From NCBI GenBank assembly GCA_903921785.1, contig CAIXRH010000340.1:1-59201 (forward strand): 59,201 bases of DNA, given 5' to 3'. This document shows positions 32,642-39,515 of this stretch, one piece after another (positions within the stretch are counted from its first letter, which is position 1; each line of letters starts with the position of its first letter). The position numbers and the translations under genes are program-made. The notes beneath the pieces were generated by a model. That model did no database searches, had not been told where the DNA came from, and was given only the letters and a program-made list of their open reading frames with translations. The DNA comes from an uncultured Pseudomonadota bacterium (GTDB taxonomy: Bacteria; Myxococcota_A; UBA796; SXON01).

Positions 32642-33549
32642 GGCGCGTCGGGGGGCCAGAACCACCAGCCGGAGAGCGTCCAGCGCGGGCGGGAGACCGG
32701 CGGCTCCACCGCGTGCCACGTGCCGGCCGCCGGGGCGAAGATGAGGGCGTCTCCGAGGTGGGGGAGCCAGCGGGAGCGCACCACGAGCCCCTCCGGCCCC
32801 GGGTCGCCGAAGGCGATGGCGCCGCCGTCCCCCGCGGTCCACTCGCGGTCGAGGCCGATGGCGACGGTGCCGGCGTAGCGGGCACCGTCGGGGTGCACGG
32901 CCATGCGCTCCCCCGGCGCGAGGCGCCACAGGTTGAGGTGGAGCGGCCCGGTCAGCGACCGGCCAAGCGCGGCACCGACCGCCACGCGAGTGGAGGGATC
33001 GCCGAGCAGGGCCCGAAGCGCGCCCAGCGCGCCCCCGACCGTGTCGTCCACGACCGCCCGGTTGGCGCTGACCACCGCCGAGCGGAGAGGCTGCAGCGGG
33101 AGCGCCTCGGCCTGGGCGAGCGCCGCGGCGGCGTGCTCCGGTTCGAGGAGCCCCTCCAGCGGGAGGAGCAGGTTCCCCGCCCGCCCCGCCTCGACCCACC
33201 GGCGCCACCGCTCCGGCTCCCGCCACGCCCGTCCCCACCCGAGCGCCGCCACGGCGGCCGCGACCCCCGAGAGCTCGGCGCGCGGGACCACCGGCGCACA
33301 CGGCTCCGGACGCAAGCGCGCGTACCAGGCGGCGCGTCGCGCGGCGTCCGCCACCGGGCTCTCCCGGAGGAGCCGGTCGTCGAGGGCCTCCAGCGCGCCA
33401 GGCTCCCCGGCGTCGAGCGCGCGGACCGTCGCGGCGTCGAGGTGGTCGATGCGCTCGTAGAGGGGGTCCAACAGGTCGACCCCACCGTCGGCGCGCGGCT
33501 CCACCATCACCTCACGGCGCAGGCCCCAGCGGACAGCGGACGGACGCAT
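32638..33549 (-). CDS. 2-oxoglutarate/Fe(II) oxygenase with possible PqqD-like N-terminal domain
   Basis: 303 residues. The C-terminal half (about 120-303) is a prolyl-4-hydroxylase-type double-stranded beta-helix: LHLNLWRLAPGERMAVHPD gives H219 and D221, then GTWHAVEP gives H279, and RWTLSGWWF gives R289 for the 2-oxoglutarate carboxylate. Residues about 5-70 (GGVDLLDPLYERIDHLDAAT then short helices) resemble a PqqD/RRE winged-helix used for peptide recognition; this is a weak call. Translationally coupled to the FkbH-like gene (GTGA), so the two likely act in one modification route. Confidence 0.72.
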   Translation of the reverse strand: MRPSAVRWGLRREVMVEPRADGGVDLLDPLYERIDHLDAATVRALDAGEPGALEALDDRLLRESPVADAARRAAWYARLRPEPCAPVVPRAELSGVAAAVAALGWGRAWREPERWRRWVEAGRAGNLLLPLEGLLEPEHAAAALAQAEALPLQPLRSAVVSANRAVVDDTVGGALGALRALLGDPSTRVAVGAALGRSLTGPLHLNLWRLAPGERMAVHPDGARYAGTVAIGLDREWTAGDGGAIAFGDPGPEGLVVRSRWLPHLGDALIFAPAAGTWHAVEPPVSRPRWTLSGWWFWPPDAP

Positions 33550-33555
33550 CGCGGC

Positions 33556-33561
33556 AACGTA
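33556..33561 (-). promoter_or_regulatory. Putative -10 (TACGTT) for leaderless start of the oxygenase gene
   Basis: TACGTT on the minus strand, TA 12-11 nt before ATG 33549; no Shine-Dalgarno. Faces a similar element for the divergent transporter gene 15 nt away. Confidence 0.45.
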
Positions 33562-33570
33562 TCGCGGGCG

Positions 33571-33577
33571 GGGTTAC
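33571..33577 (+). promoter_or_regulatory. Putative -10 (GGGTTAC) for the AmpG-like gene
   Basis: GGGTTAC with TA 11 nt before ATG 33586. The whole divergent gap is only 36 nt. Confidence 0.4.
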
Positions 33578-33585
33578 CCGAGGGC

Positions 33586-34794
33586 ATGGCCCCGTCCCGC
33601 GGCACCCTCGGCCGCGCCGCGCTCCTCGCGTCCCTCTACGTGGCCCAGGGGCTCCCCTTCGGCCTGTTCACCCAGGCGCTCCCGGTGATGCTCCGGCAGG
33701 CGGGCACCTCCTTGGAGGGCATCGGCCTGAGCAACCTCCTGGCGTTGCCCTGGGCGCTGAAGTTCTTGTGGGCCCCGGCCGTGGACCGGATCCCCGGCGC
33801 GAGGGCGCGGGTGATCACCCCGCTGAACCTCGCCGCCGCCGCCCTCCTGGTCGCGCTCGCGTTCGTGACCCCCGGCGCGGTCGTCCCGCTGATGGGGGTG
33901 GTCTTCGGCTGCAACCTCTTCGCCGCCAGCCAGGACATCGCCACCGACGCGCTCGCGGTGGAGCTGCTCCCCGACGAAGAGCGGGGCCTCGGCAACGGGG
34001 TGCAGGTGGCCGGCTACCGGCTGGGGATGGTGCTCGGCGGCGGCGTCCTGCTCAAGCTGTTCGACGCCGCGGGGTGGCAGGAGACCTTCCTCGTGGCCGC
34101 GGCCGCGGTGGTGGTGGCGTCCCTCCCGGTGCTCGTCGGCCCCTCCCCGCCGCGCCTCCCCCCTGAGCGCCCTGAAGCGGGGCGGGACGCGTTGCGTTGG
34201 GATCGGTGGTTCTCTGGGAGCGAGGGCCTCCGTTGGTTCCTCCTCTTGTTCACCTTCAAGTTCGGGGAGTCGTTCGGGGGCTCGATGGTGCGGCCGATGT
34301 TCGTCGACCAGGGGCTCACCCTGGGCGACATCGGCGGGATCCTCGGGCTCTGGGGCTCGGGCGCCGGCATGGCGGGCGCGCTGCTCGGCGGGCTCCTCCT
34401 CAACCGCCTCGGCGAGCGCACCGCGCTGCTCGGCTTCGGCGTGCTCCAGGCGCTGACGCTGCTCACCTACGCGGCCCTCGCCGTGGCGGGCCCCGCGTGG
34501 GCCGTCCCGGCGGTCGTGATCGAGCACCTCTTCTCGGGGATGGCCACCGCCGCGCTGTTCACGGTGATGATGCGCGCCTGCCGCCCCGGCCACGCGGGCG
34601 CCGACTACACGGTGCAGGCCTCCGTCGTGGTGCTTGCCCAGGGGATCGCGGGAGTGGCGAGCGGGTGGAGCGCCGCGAACCTCGGCTACGTCGGACACTT
34701 CCTCCTCGGGGTGGCGCTTTGTGCGGCAGCCGTCCCGGTCGTTGCGAGCCTGCCCCGCCATCGCGGCCGGTTCGGTCTGGGCGGGGCCGGTTAG
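33586..34794 (+). CDS. AmpG-like MFS permease
   Basis: 402-residue inner-membrane transporter with about 12 helices. AmpG-type motifs are clear: YVAQGLPFGLFTQALPV in helix 1, LLALPWALKFLWAPAVDR, the strongly conserved ASQDIATDALAVELLPDEERG, and GNGVQVAGYRLGMVLGGG. AmpG imports anhydro-muropeptides in peptidoglycan recycling; acetyl-CoA transporters of the same superfamily share these motifs. It may connect with the D,D-carboxypeptidase in function, but recycling enzymes are not nearby. Confidence 0.88.
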   Translation: MAPSRGTLGRAALLASLYVAQGLPFGLFTQALPVMLRQAGTSLEGIGLSNLLALPWALKFLWAPAVDRIPGARARVITPLNLAAAALLVALAFVTPGAVVPLMGVVFGCNLFAASQDIATDALAVELLPDEERGLGNGVQVAGYRLGMVLGGGVLLKLFDAAGWQETFLVAAAAVVVASLPVLVGPSPPRLPPERPEAGRDALRWDRWFSGSEGLRWFLLLFTFKFGESFGGSMVRPMFVDQGLTLGDIGGILGLWGSGAGMAGALLGGLLLNRLGERTALLGFGVLQALTLLTYAALAVAGPAWAVPAVVIEHLFSGMATAALFTVMMRACRPGHAGADYTVQASVVVLAQGIAGVASGWSAANLGYVGHFLLGVALCAAAVPVVASLPRHRGRFGLGGAG

Positions 34795-34802
34795 GGAGCC
34801 GC

Positions 34803-35006
34803 ATGGGAATCTGGTTCTCGCGCAGCTTTGGCTTCGGCCCCTTCCGGCTCCACGCCGGCACCAGCGGGCTCGGGCTCTCCTTCGGCTTCTGGGGGCTCCG
34901 CATCGGCATCAACCGGCTCGGGGTCTACTTCAGCCTCAACAAGGCCGGGTTCCACTACCGCACCTACCTCACGGGGCGGAAGGAGCGGCTCGACCGGGAC
35001 GACTGA
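34803..35006 (+). CDS. Small DUF4236-like protein
   Basis: 67 residues, starting 8 nt after the transporter stop with GGGAG before the ATG. The pattern FGFGPFRLHAGTSGLGLSFG, then GLRIGINRLGVYFSLNKAGFHYRTYL is the compact repeat of short Gly-rich strands seen in DUF4236 proteins. Function unknown. No signal peptide or membrane helix. Co-transcribed with the AmpG-like gene. Confidence 0.7.
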   Translation: MGIWFSRSFGFGPFRLHAGTSGLGLSFGFWGLRIGINRLGVYFSLNKAGFHYRTYLTGRKERLDRDD

Positions 35007-35014
35007 TTCGCATA

Positions 35015-35084
35015 CCGACCGGCCGTGATCCCCGCTCGCCCGGCGGGGACGCGGCGCCGGGGGGCGGGCTTCCCGGCGTCCCGA
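35015..35084 (+). repeat. Dispersed repeat family 1, copy 3
   Basis: Starts GACCGGCCGTGATCC, contains CTCGCCCGGCGGGGACGCGG and ends TTCCCGGCGTCC. It lacks the tail present in copies 1 and 2. It occupies almost the entire gap between convergent genes, beginning 9 nt after the DUF4236-like stop and ending next to the minus-strand stop. Confidence 0.7.
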
Positions 35085-35085
35085 A

Positions 35086-35493
35086 TTACCCGCCCGTGTA
35101 GAACAGCGCCGCGAGCACGAACGCGACGGTGATCACCGAGGCCGCCAGCCCGGTGATGGCGAGGAGCGCGCCCGACAACGCGGCCGTGCCCACCCCCGCC
35201 GCAGCGACCATGCCCCCCGCCACCACAGCGTCCGCCGCCGGCGTGGCGTCCGGTCCATCCGCAGCCTCGGCCCGCCGGCTCAACCACCACGCGACGGCGA
35301 AGCCCAAGGGCGCGATCAGCGGGAAGGCCAGCACGCCCACCAGGGAGACGCCGAGCGCGACGTCGTGCCCGTCCCCAAGGCGGTTGATGAGCCAGTCCCA
35401 CCCGGCGAACCCGGCACAGAGCACACAAGGCGAGGCCACGACGCTCACGAGGGTGGCAATGAGCAGTGCGCGAGCGCGGGAGGCTGCAGCCAT
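35086..35493 (-). CDS. Hypothetical membrane protein
   Basis: 135 residues with about four hydrophobic helices (about 8-30, 45-70, 88-110, 113-132) and a short charged loop (RRAEAADGPDAT) between the second and third. No family recognised. TACGAT lies with TA 12 nt before ATG 35493, fitting the leaderless pattern. Confidence 0.6.
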   Translation of the reverse strand: MAAASRARALLIATLVSVVASPCVLCAGFAGWDWLINRLGDGHDVALGVSLVGVLAFPLIAPLGFAVAWWLSRRAEAADGPDATPAADAVVAGGMVAAAGVGTAALSGALLAITGLAASVITVAFVLAALFYTGG

Positions 35494-35499
35494 CGCCCC

Positions 35500-35505
35500 A
35501 TCGTA
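35500..35505 (-). promoter_or_regulatory. Putative -10 (TACGAT) for leaderless start of the membrane protein
   Basis: TA 12-11 nt before ATG 35493, minus strand; no Shine-Dalgarno. Confidence 0.45.
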
Positions 35506-35624
35506 ACGCGGCCGCGCGCAAACTCGGCTCCATCGGCCACGATCCGGGGGGCGTTACGGGGGGCGGAGCCCCCCGTCCCAAGATCCACGTCGCCCCAGCC
35601 GTGCCGCGCGCCCGCCGGCCGAAT

Positions 35625-35672
35625 GACGCATGATACATACATCGATACATGCGTCAAGCATGCATCACCAAA
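35625..35672. other. AT-rich palindromic patch with GATACAT copies
   Basis: TGACGCAT and ATGCGTCA form an outer inverted repeat around GATACATACATCGATAC, followed by GCATGC. Located between two minus-strand genes, just after the stop of the lipoprotein gene. Candidate operator or inserted palindromic element. Confidence 0.4.
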
Positions 35673-35673
35673 G

Positions 35674-36639
35674 CTATCCTGGAAGCTCCTTGAACGTAGA
35701 AACATCCACGAGCCAGCCACGTGATGCGTCGAACCACGCGCCGCTGCCGACACACTGCCCCGCGTAGCAGCCGCTCAGCGAGACGGGCGCCGCCACTTCG
35801 GGCGTCGTCGGCGTGGCCATCGCCGGCGTGGGAACGATCCGCAGCGCGGTCCCGACGAACGCCGGATCCGGCTCACCCGCGAAGTCGTAACGCCGCGCTT
35901 CGACGTCGATGGTGGGGACCAGGGCGCCCGCGACACTCCAGCACCCGCGCTCGACGCCATCCCCACACCGCGGCGCCGCAAAACAAGCGTCCGTCGCGGA
36001 GAGTGCGGTCACACCGGAGGCCGGGCACGGCGGTTGCCCGTCGAAGGCGTAGACCACCGCGGTCAGCCCCTCCCACCGCGCGTCCGCCAGCTCCGCCGCC
36101 AACGACGGCAGCGCGTCGGCCCGCGTGTGGGTCGGCGTGCCAATCCCCGGAGAGAGCTTCACCGCGAGGTGCACGCCGCCGGCCCCCGCCGCCGAGAACA
36201 GGTGCGGGGTGTACCAGCCGGTCGCGCGAGTCGGCGCCACAGGGGCGTCGTAGGCCCACGAGACCGTATGCGCGACCCGCTGCGCGACCGCCTGCGGATC
36301 GACCATCTCCTCGCTCAAAAGAGGTGTTTCTCCCGCTGGCGACGCGCCGTTCTCCCAACGACAGGGCACGAGGTCGTGGACCACCAGGACCGCACCATCG
36401 GCGCGTCGCAGCCAGTGTTGGTCCGCCATGCCGCCCGACGCCGCCCCCGGGCCACAGCTCGCCACGATCTCCTGCGTGGTCGTGGCGCCGTCCGCCGTGA
36501 AGGTGGCCGCGCTACGGACGCTGTAGGCGCCGGAGCCCTCCGGGGTTTGCATTTCTCCGCCACATCCGCCGAGGATTCCAAACCCGATCCAACTGATCGT
36601 CGGGAGGCACCGGATGAAGGTTGGGCTTGGCGACGACAT
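35674..36639 (-). CDS. Hypothetical lipoprotein
   Basis: 321-residue lipoprotein with lipobox LGGC after a hydrophobic stretch. The mature protein is beta-rich with four to six scattered Cys (SGVTALSATDACFAAPRCGDGVERGCW; SLSGCYAGQC) that probably form disulfides. No catalytic motif or family recognised. I use ATG 36639, with a GGGGG stretch just upstream, because the 16 codons before it do not suit a signal peptide. Confidence 0.6.
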   Translation of the reverse strand: MSSPSPTFIRCLPTISWIGFGILGGCGGEMQTPEGSGAYSVRSAATFTADGATTTQEIVASCGPGAASGGMADQHWLRRADGAVLVVHDLVPCRWENGASPAGETPLLSEEMVDPQAVAQRVAHTVSWAYDAPVAPTRATGWYTPHLFSAAGAGGVHLAVKLSPGIGTPTHTRADALPSLAAELADARWEGLTAVVYAFDGQPPCPASGVTALSATDACFAAPRCGDGVERGCWSVAGALVPTIDVEARRYDFAGEPDPAFVGTALRIVPTPAMATPTTPEVAAPVSLSGCYAGQCVGSGAWFDASRGWLVDVSTFKELPG

Positions 36640-36687
36640 GCTACCCCCTGCCCGGGGCAACGTACACCCGCTTCCCCGCCCCGGCAC

Positions 36688-38232
36688 TCACCCGCCGTTC
36701 GCTGCCCGCCAACGCTCGGCCAGCTTCCCGAAGACCTCCGCCACCTCCGGAGGATGATCCGCGGGGCCGCCGTACCGTTCGAGCAGGTGATCCAGAAGGT
36801 TGAAGCACATCGAGTCCCGCCCGGCGCGGATCACGGCCTCCCGCTGCAGGGCGTTGTCCCACCAGAGGGTCGTGTCCATCCGCGCGGCCACGTCGAGGTC
36901 GCGGCGGACGACGTCGGTCGGCGCGGGGAGGCCGGCGGCGACGAGGCGGGCGGCGTCGCGCGCGCGGTCAGGGAGATCGTCGACCAGGCTGGCCACGACC
37001 TTGCCAGCGACTCGCTCATCCTGCCAGGCGTGCGCGTAGCTCAACCGACGAATGCGCTTCACGAAGATGTCCGTCGTCAGCGGCGCGAGCGACCGCAGCC
37101 GCACCCGGAGGAAGTGCAGGACGTGGTTCACCCCGAGCATCCCGAGGCGCGTGTGGTGGGCCGGCGGAACGTGGTCGAGCACCAGTCGGTAAAACCCATT
37201 GAGCGTATAGGCCCCGCCAACGCCGATGAGCGCCACGATCGCCGCCAGCCCCACGTCGATCGCCGCGTACGTCGTGTTCCCCTGCATCGCCACCCAGGTC
37301 GCCTGGGCGAGCAGCACGAAGATCACCGTGAGCAGGGCGAACGACGCGAGGATCACCGCCATTCCGACCGACATTCCGCCGATCCGTGGCGGCGGCGGCG
37401 GCTCGTAGAACCCCTCGGGCGGCGGCGCCGGCGACGCGTCGCTCACCAGCAGCAACCCAGGCGGATCGCCCGTGCCGGCACGATCCAGAAGCAGCGACTC
37501 AGTGCCTTGATTGTCGTAGATCCCGCCGTCCATCAGCGCCACGGGGCCGCGGCGATCCGGATGGCCGGCGAAGCGGACGGTCACCGGCGGGGCCCCCGCG
37601 CCCTCTGGAGCGACGAAGTCGTCCGGGAGCAACAACGGCTCGAAGCCCCCCGGGAAACACGAGGAGGCGGCGACGATGTCCGCGAGGCGGAGCCCCTCGG
37701 CCTGGTCCCGGGGGATGCTCACGTCGCCGTTGCCGATCACGAGCCCGCTCCCGGGCCCGCGTTGAAAGCGGAAGTCGGTGCCCGAGTAGAGCTCCGTGGT
37801 GTTGAAGCAGATCGTGGGCGGCGCCTGCTCGGCGCCGAATACGTCGCCGAGGCGGGCGGGCCGCTCTTTCCCGTCGGCGCCCCGCACGCGGAGCAGCTTC
37901 TCGGCGTACACCCGGGCTACGGCGCGGATGAGCGACGGCTCGCGGCCGTCCGGACGATCGAGGAGCGCGAGCAGCGTGCAGTTGGCGAGGTTGTTCCGGG
38001 TGAGGAACGCGCCGAAGCGGTCGGAGAACGTCTCGAACGGCTCGCCCTGGGCGAGGGAGAGCGTCCACGCCGCGCCGACCAACGTGCCGCCCGAGACGGT
38101 GGAGATCGCCCGCACATGGGGGAGCAGCCCCACCTCGTGGAGCACCTGAATGCCCCCAAAGTGGAACCCGGCGGCGCGGAAACCACCCCCGGAGAGCGCG
38201 AGGTCGATGGGCCAGGGGGGCGCAGGCGGCAT
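36688..38232 (-). CDS. Patatin-like phospholipase with central membrane helices
   Basis: 514 residues. Patatin hydrolase core at the N-terminus: oxyanion loop GGGFRA (15-20), nucleophile S47 in TVSGGT, and catalytic D235 in MDGGIYDNQG. The nucleophile elbow is V-S-G-G rather than the usual G-x-S-x-G, as in some cytosolic-PLA2-like members. Two hydrophobic helices follow the catalytic domain (GMAVILASFALLTVIFVLLA and a second about 25 residues later), so it is membrane-tethered. Cleaves acyl esters of lipids by family analogy. TACACT with TA 12 nt before the ATG suggests a leaderless start. Confidence 0.85.
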   Translation of the reverse strand: MPPAPPWPIDLALSGGGFRAAGFHFGGIQVLHEVGLLPHVRAISTVSGGTLVGAAWTLSLAQGEPFETFSDRFGAFLTRNNLANCTLLALLDRPDGREPSLIRAVARVYAEKLLRVRGADGKERPARLGDVFGAEQAPPTICFNTTELYSGTDFRFQRGPGSGLVIGNGDVSIPRDQAEGLRLADIVAASSCFPGGFEPLLLPDDFVAPEGAGAPPVTVRFAGHPDRRGPVALMDGGIYDNQGTESLLLDRAGTGDPPGLLLVSDASPAPPPEGFYEPPPPPRIGGMSVGMAVILASFALLTVIFVLLAQATWVAMQGNTTYAAIDVGLAAIVALIGVGGAYTLNGFYRLVLDHVPPAHHTRLGMLGVNHVLHFLRVRLRSLAPLTTDIFVKRIRRLSYAHAWQDERVAGKVVASLVDDLPDRARDAARLVAAGLPAPTDVVRRDLDVAARMDTTLWWDNALQREAVIRAGRDSMCFNLLDHLLERYGGPADHPPEVAEVFGKLAERWRAANGG

Positions 38233-38238
38233 CGGGAG

Positions 38239-38244
38239 AGTGTA
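38239..38244 (-). promoter_or_regulatory. Putative -10 (TACACT) for leaderless patatin start
   Basis: TA 12-11 nt before ATG 38232; the spacer CTCCCG has no ribosome binding site. Confidence 0.5.
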
Positions 38245-38261
38245 CGCGATCTGGTGCCACC

Positions 38262-38268
38262 GGATTAG
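38262..38268 (+). promoter_or_regulatory. Putative -10 (GGATTAG) for the beta-helix gene
   Basis: TA 13 nt before ATG 38279, no Shine-Dalgarno; divergent partner promoter lies 18 nt to the left. Confidence 0.45.
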
Positions 38269-38278
38269 TCCGCCCCCG

Positions 38279-39490
38279 ATGTCTGCCCGCCCCGCCCGAG
38301 TGCTCCGCGTCCGCACCGGCACCGTCGTCGCCCCGTGGAACCAGCCGGCCCGGGAGCTCACGATCCTTGGCCGCCCGCTGTCCGAACGCCAGGAGATCGT
38401 CCTGCGTCGCCTCGGCCTCCGGGTGGACGGCGAGGTAGAACCCGACGAAGCGGGCGCCGACGCCTCGGCCCTCTACCTCGACGACGACCTCGACCTCGCT
38501 GCCGGCACCCTCCGCGCGTGGTTGAAGGTGGCGGAGAGCGGCGCCGCGATGGCGATCGCCGAACGACCGAAGCGCCTCGGCGAGCTCGAGGTGGAACGCC
38601 AGGCCTGGTACCGGGACAGCGCCGTGGGCGACGAGATGCTGCCCGGCGCCGAGCCCGTGCGAGCCCTCGGCGTTCGCTGGGGCAACGGCGCGCGGCTGGT
38701 GCGCGTGGAGCCGCTCGGGCTCACCGGCAAAGGCACCCTCCCCGGCCCGTTCGGCGACGGGCAGACGTTGGAGTGGGCGATCGACATGCGCACCGGCGTG
38801 ACCGTACGCCACTGGGTCCACCGGCTCCGGGCCACCTACGCCGCGATCGGCGTGGAGATCTGGGAGCGGATGGTGCTGCGCCCCTGGTCCACGCTGTGGA
38901 CGATCGCGCGGTGGCCACTGCATCCACGCCTCTCCCTCGTGGGTCGAAACTGCCAGATCCACCCCACCGCGGTGCTCGATGGCTGCATCCTCGGCGACGG
39001 GGTGCACATCGGCGCCTACAGCGTGCTCCGCGGCTGCTGGGTGGGCGACGGCACCCACGTGGAGGACCACGTCACGGCGCGACTCAGCGCCATCGGCCCC
39101 CGCGCCCACGTCGGCAACTACTCGATGTTCAACCTCAGCACGATCGGCGAACGTTCGAGCATCGGCCACATCGGGGCCCAGGCCTGCGCGATCGGGGACG
39201 ACTGTTTTGTGAGCACGTTCGCCACGCTCCACGACCTGAACCTCCGCGGCAACGTCCGCGTGCGATGGGGCGACCGGGTGCTGGACACCGGCGTGCCGTT
39301 CCTCGGCGTTGCCCTTGGCAATGGGGTCCGGCTCGGCGCGGGCGTCACCATCGCCTCGGGGCGGGACGTCCCCAACGGGGTGCACGTGGTCGCCGAAGGG
39401 GCGATCGGGCGGATCCCCGCCGATCTCGCGCCGGGCGAGTACCGCGCGGTCGGCGGCCGGCTGGTGGCCGAAACGGACGAGGCGACGTGA
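38279..39490 (+). CDS. Left-handed beta-helix (hexapeptide-repeat) protein, nucleotidyltransferase-like
   Basis: 403 residues. The C-terminal part (about 225-395) is a left-handed beta-helix of hexapeptide repeats (IHPTAVLDGCILGDGVHIGAYSVLRGCWVGD, then GNYSMFNLSTIGERSSIGHIG, GVTIASGRDVPNGVHVVAEG). The N-terminal part has LTILGRPLSERQEIVLRRLGL and ALYLDDDLDL, reminiscent of sugar-phosphate nucleotidyltransferases but without a clear nucleotide-binding motif. Such proteins make or acylate nucleotide sugars. A glycosyltransferase gene follows 25 nt later, so a glycan role is likely. Confidence 0.72.
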   Translation: MSARPARVLRVRTGTVVAPWNQPARELTILGRPLSERQEIVLRRLGLRVDGEVEPDEAGADASALYLDDDLDLAAGTLRAWLKVAESGAAMAIAERPKRLGELEVERQAWYRDSAVGDEMLPGAEPVRALGVRWGNGARLVRVEPLGLTGKGTLPGPFGDGQTLEWAIDMRTGVTVRHWVHRLRATYAAIGVEIWERMVLRPWSTLWTIARWPLHPRLSLVGRNCQIHPTAVLDGCILGDGVHIGAYSVLRGCWVGDGTHVEDHVTARLSAIGPRAHVGNYSMFNLSTIGERSSIGHIGAQACAIGDDCFVSTFATLHDLNLRGNVRVRWGDRVLDTGVPFLGVALGNGVRLGAGVTIASGRDVPNGVHVVAEGAIGRIPADLAPGEYRAVGGRLVAETDEAT

Positions 39491-39515
39491 GGCGACACGC
39501 CGACGGGTCGCGAGG

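Noticed and set aside
31007-33549. FkbH-like gene considered as part of a polyketide cluster
   Set aside because: No ketosynthase, acyl carrier protein or adenylation gene is present nearby; only the oxygenase pair is supported.
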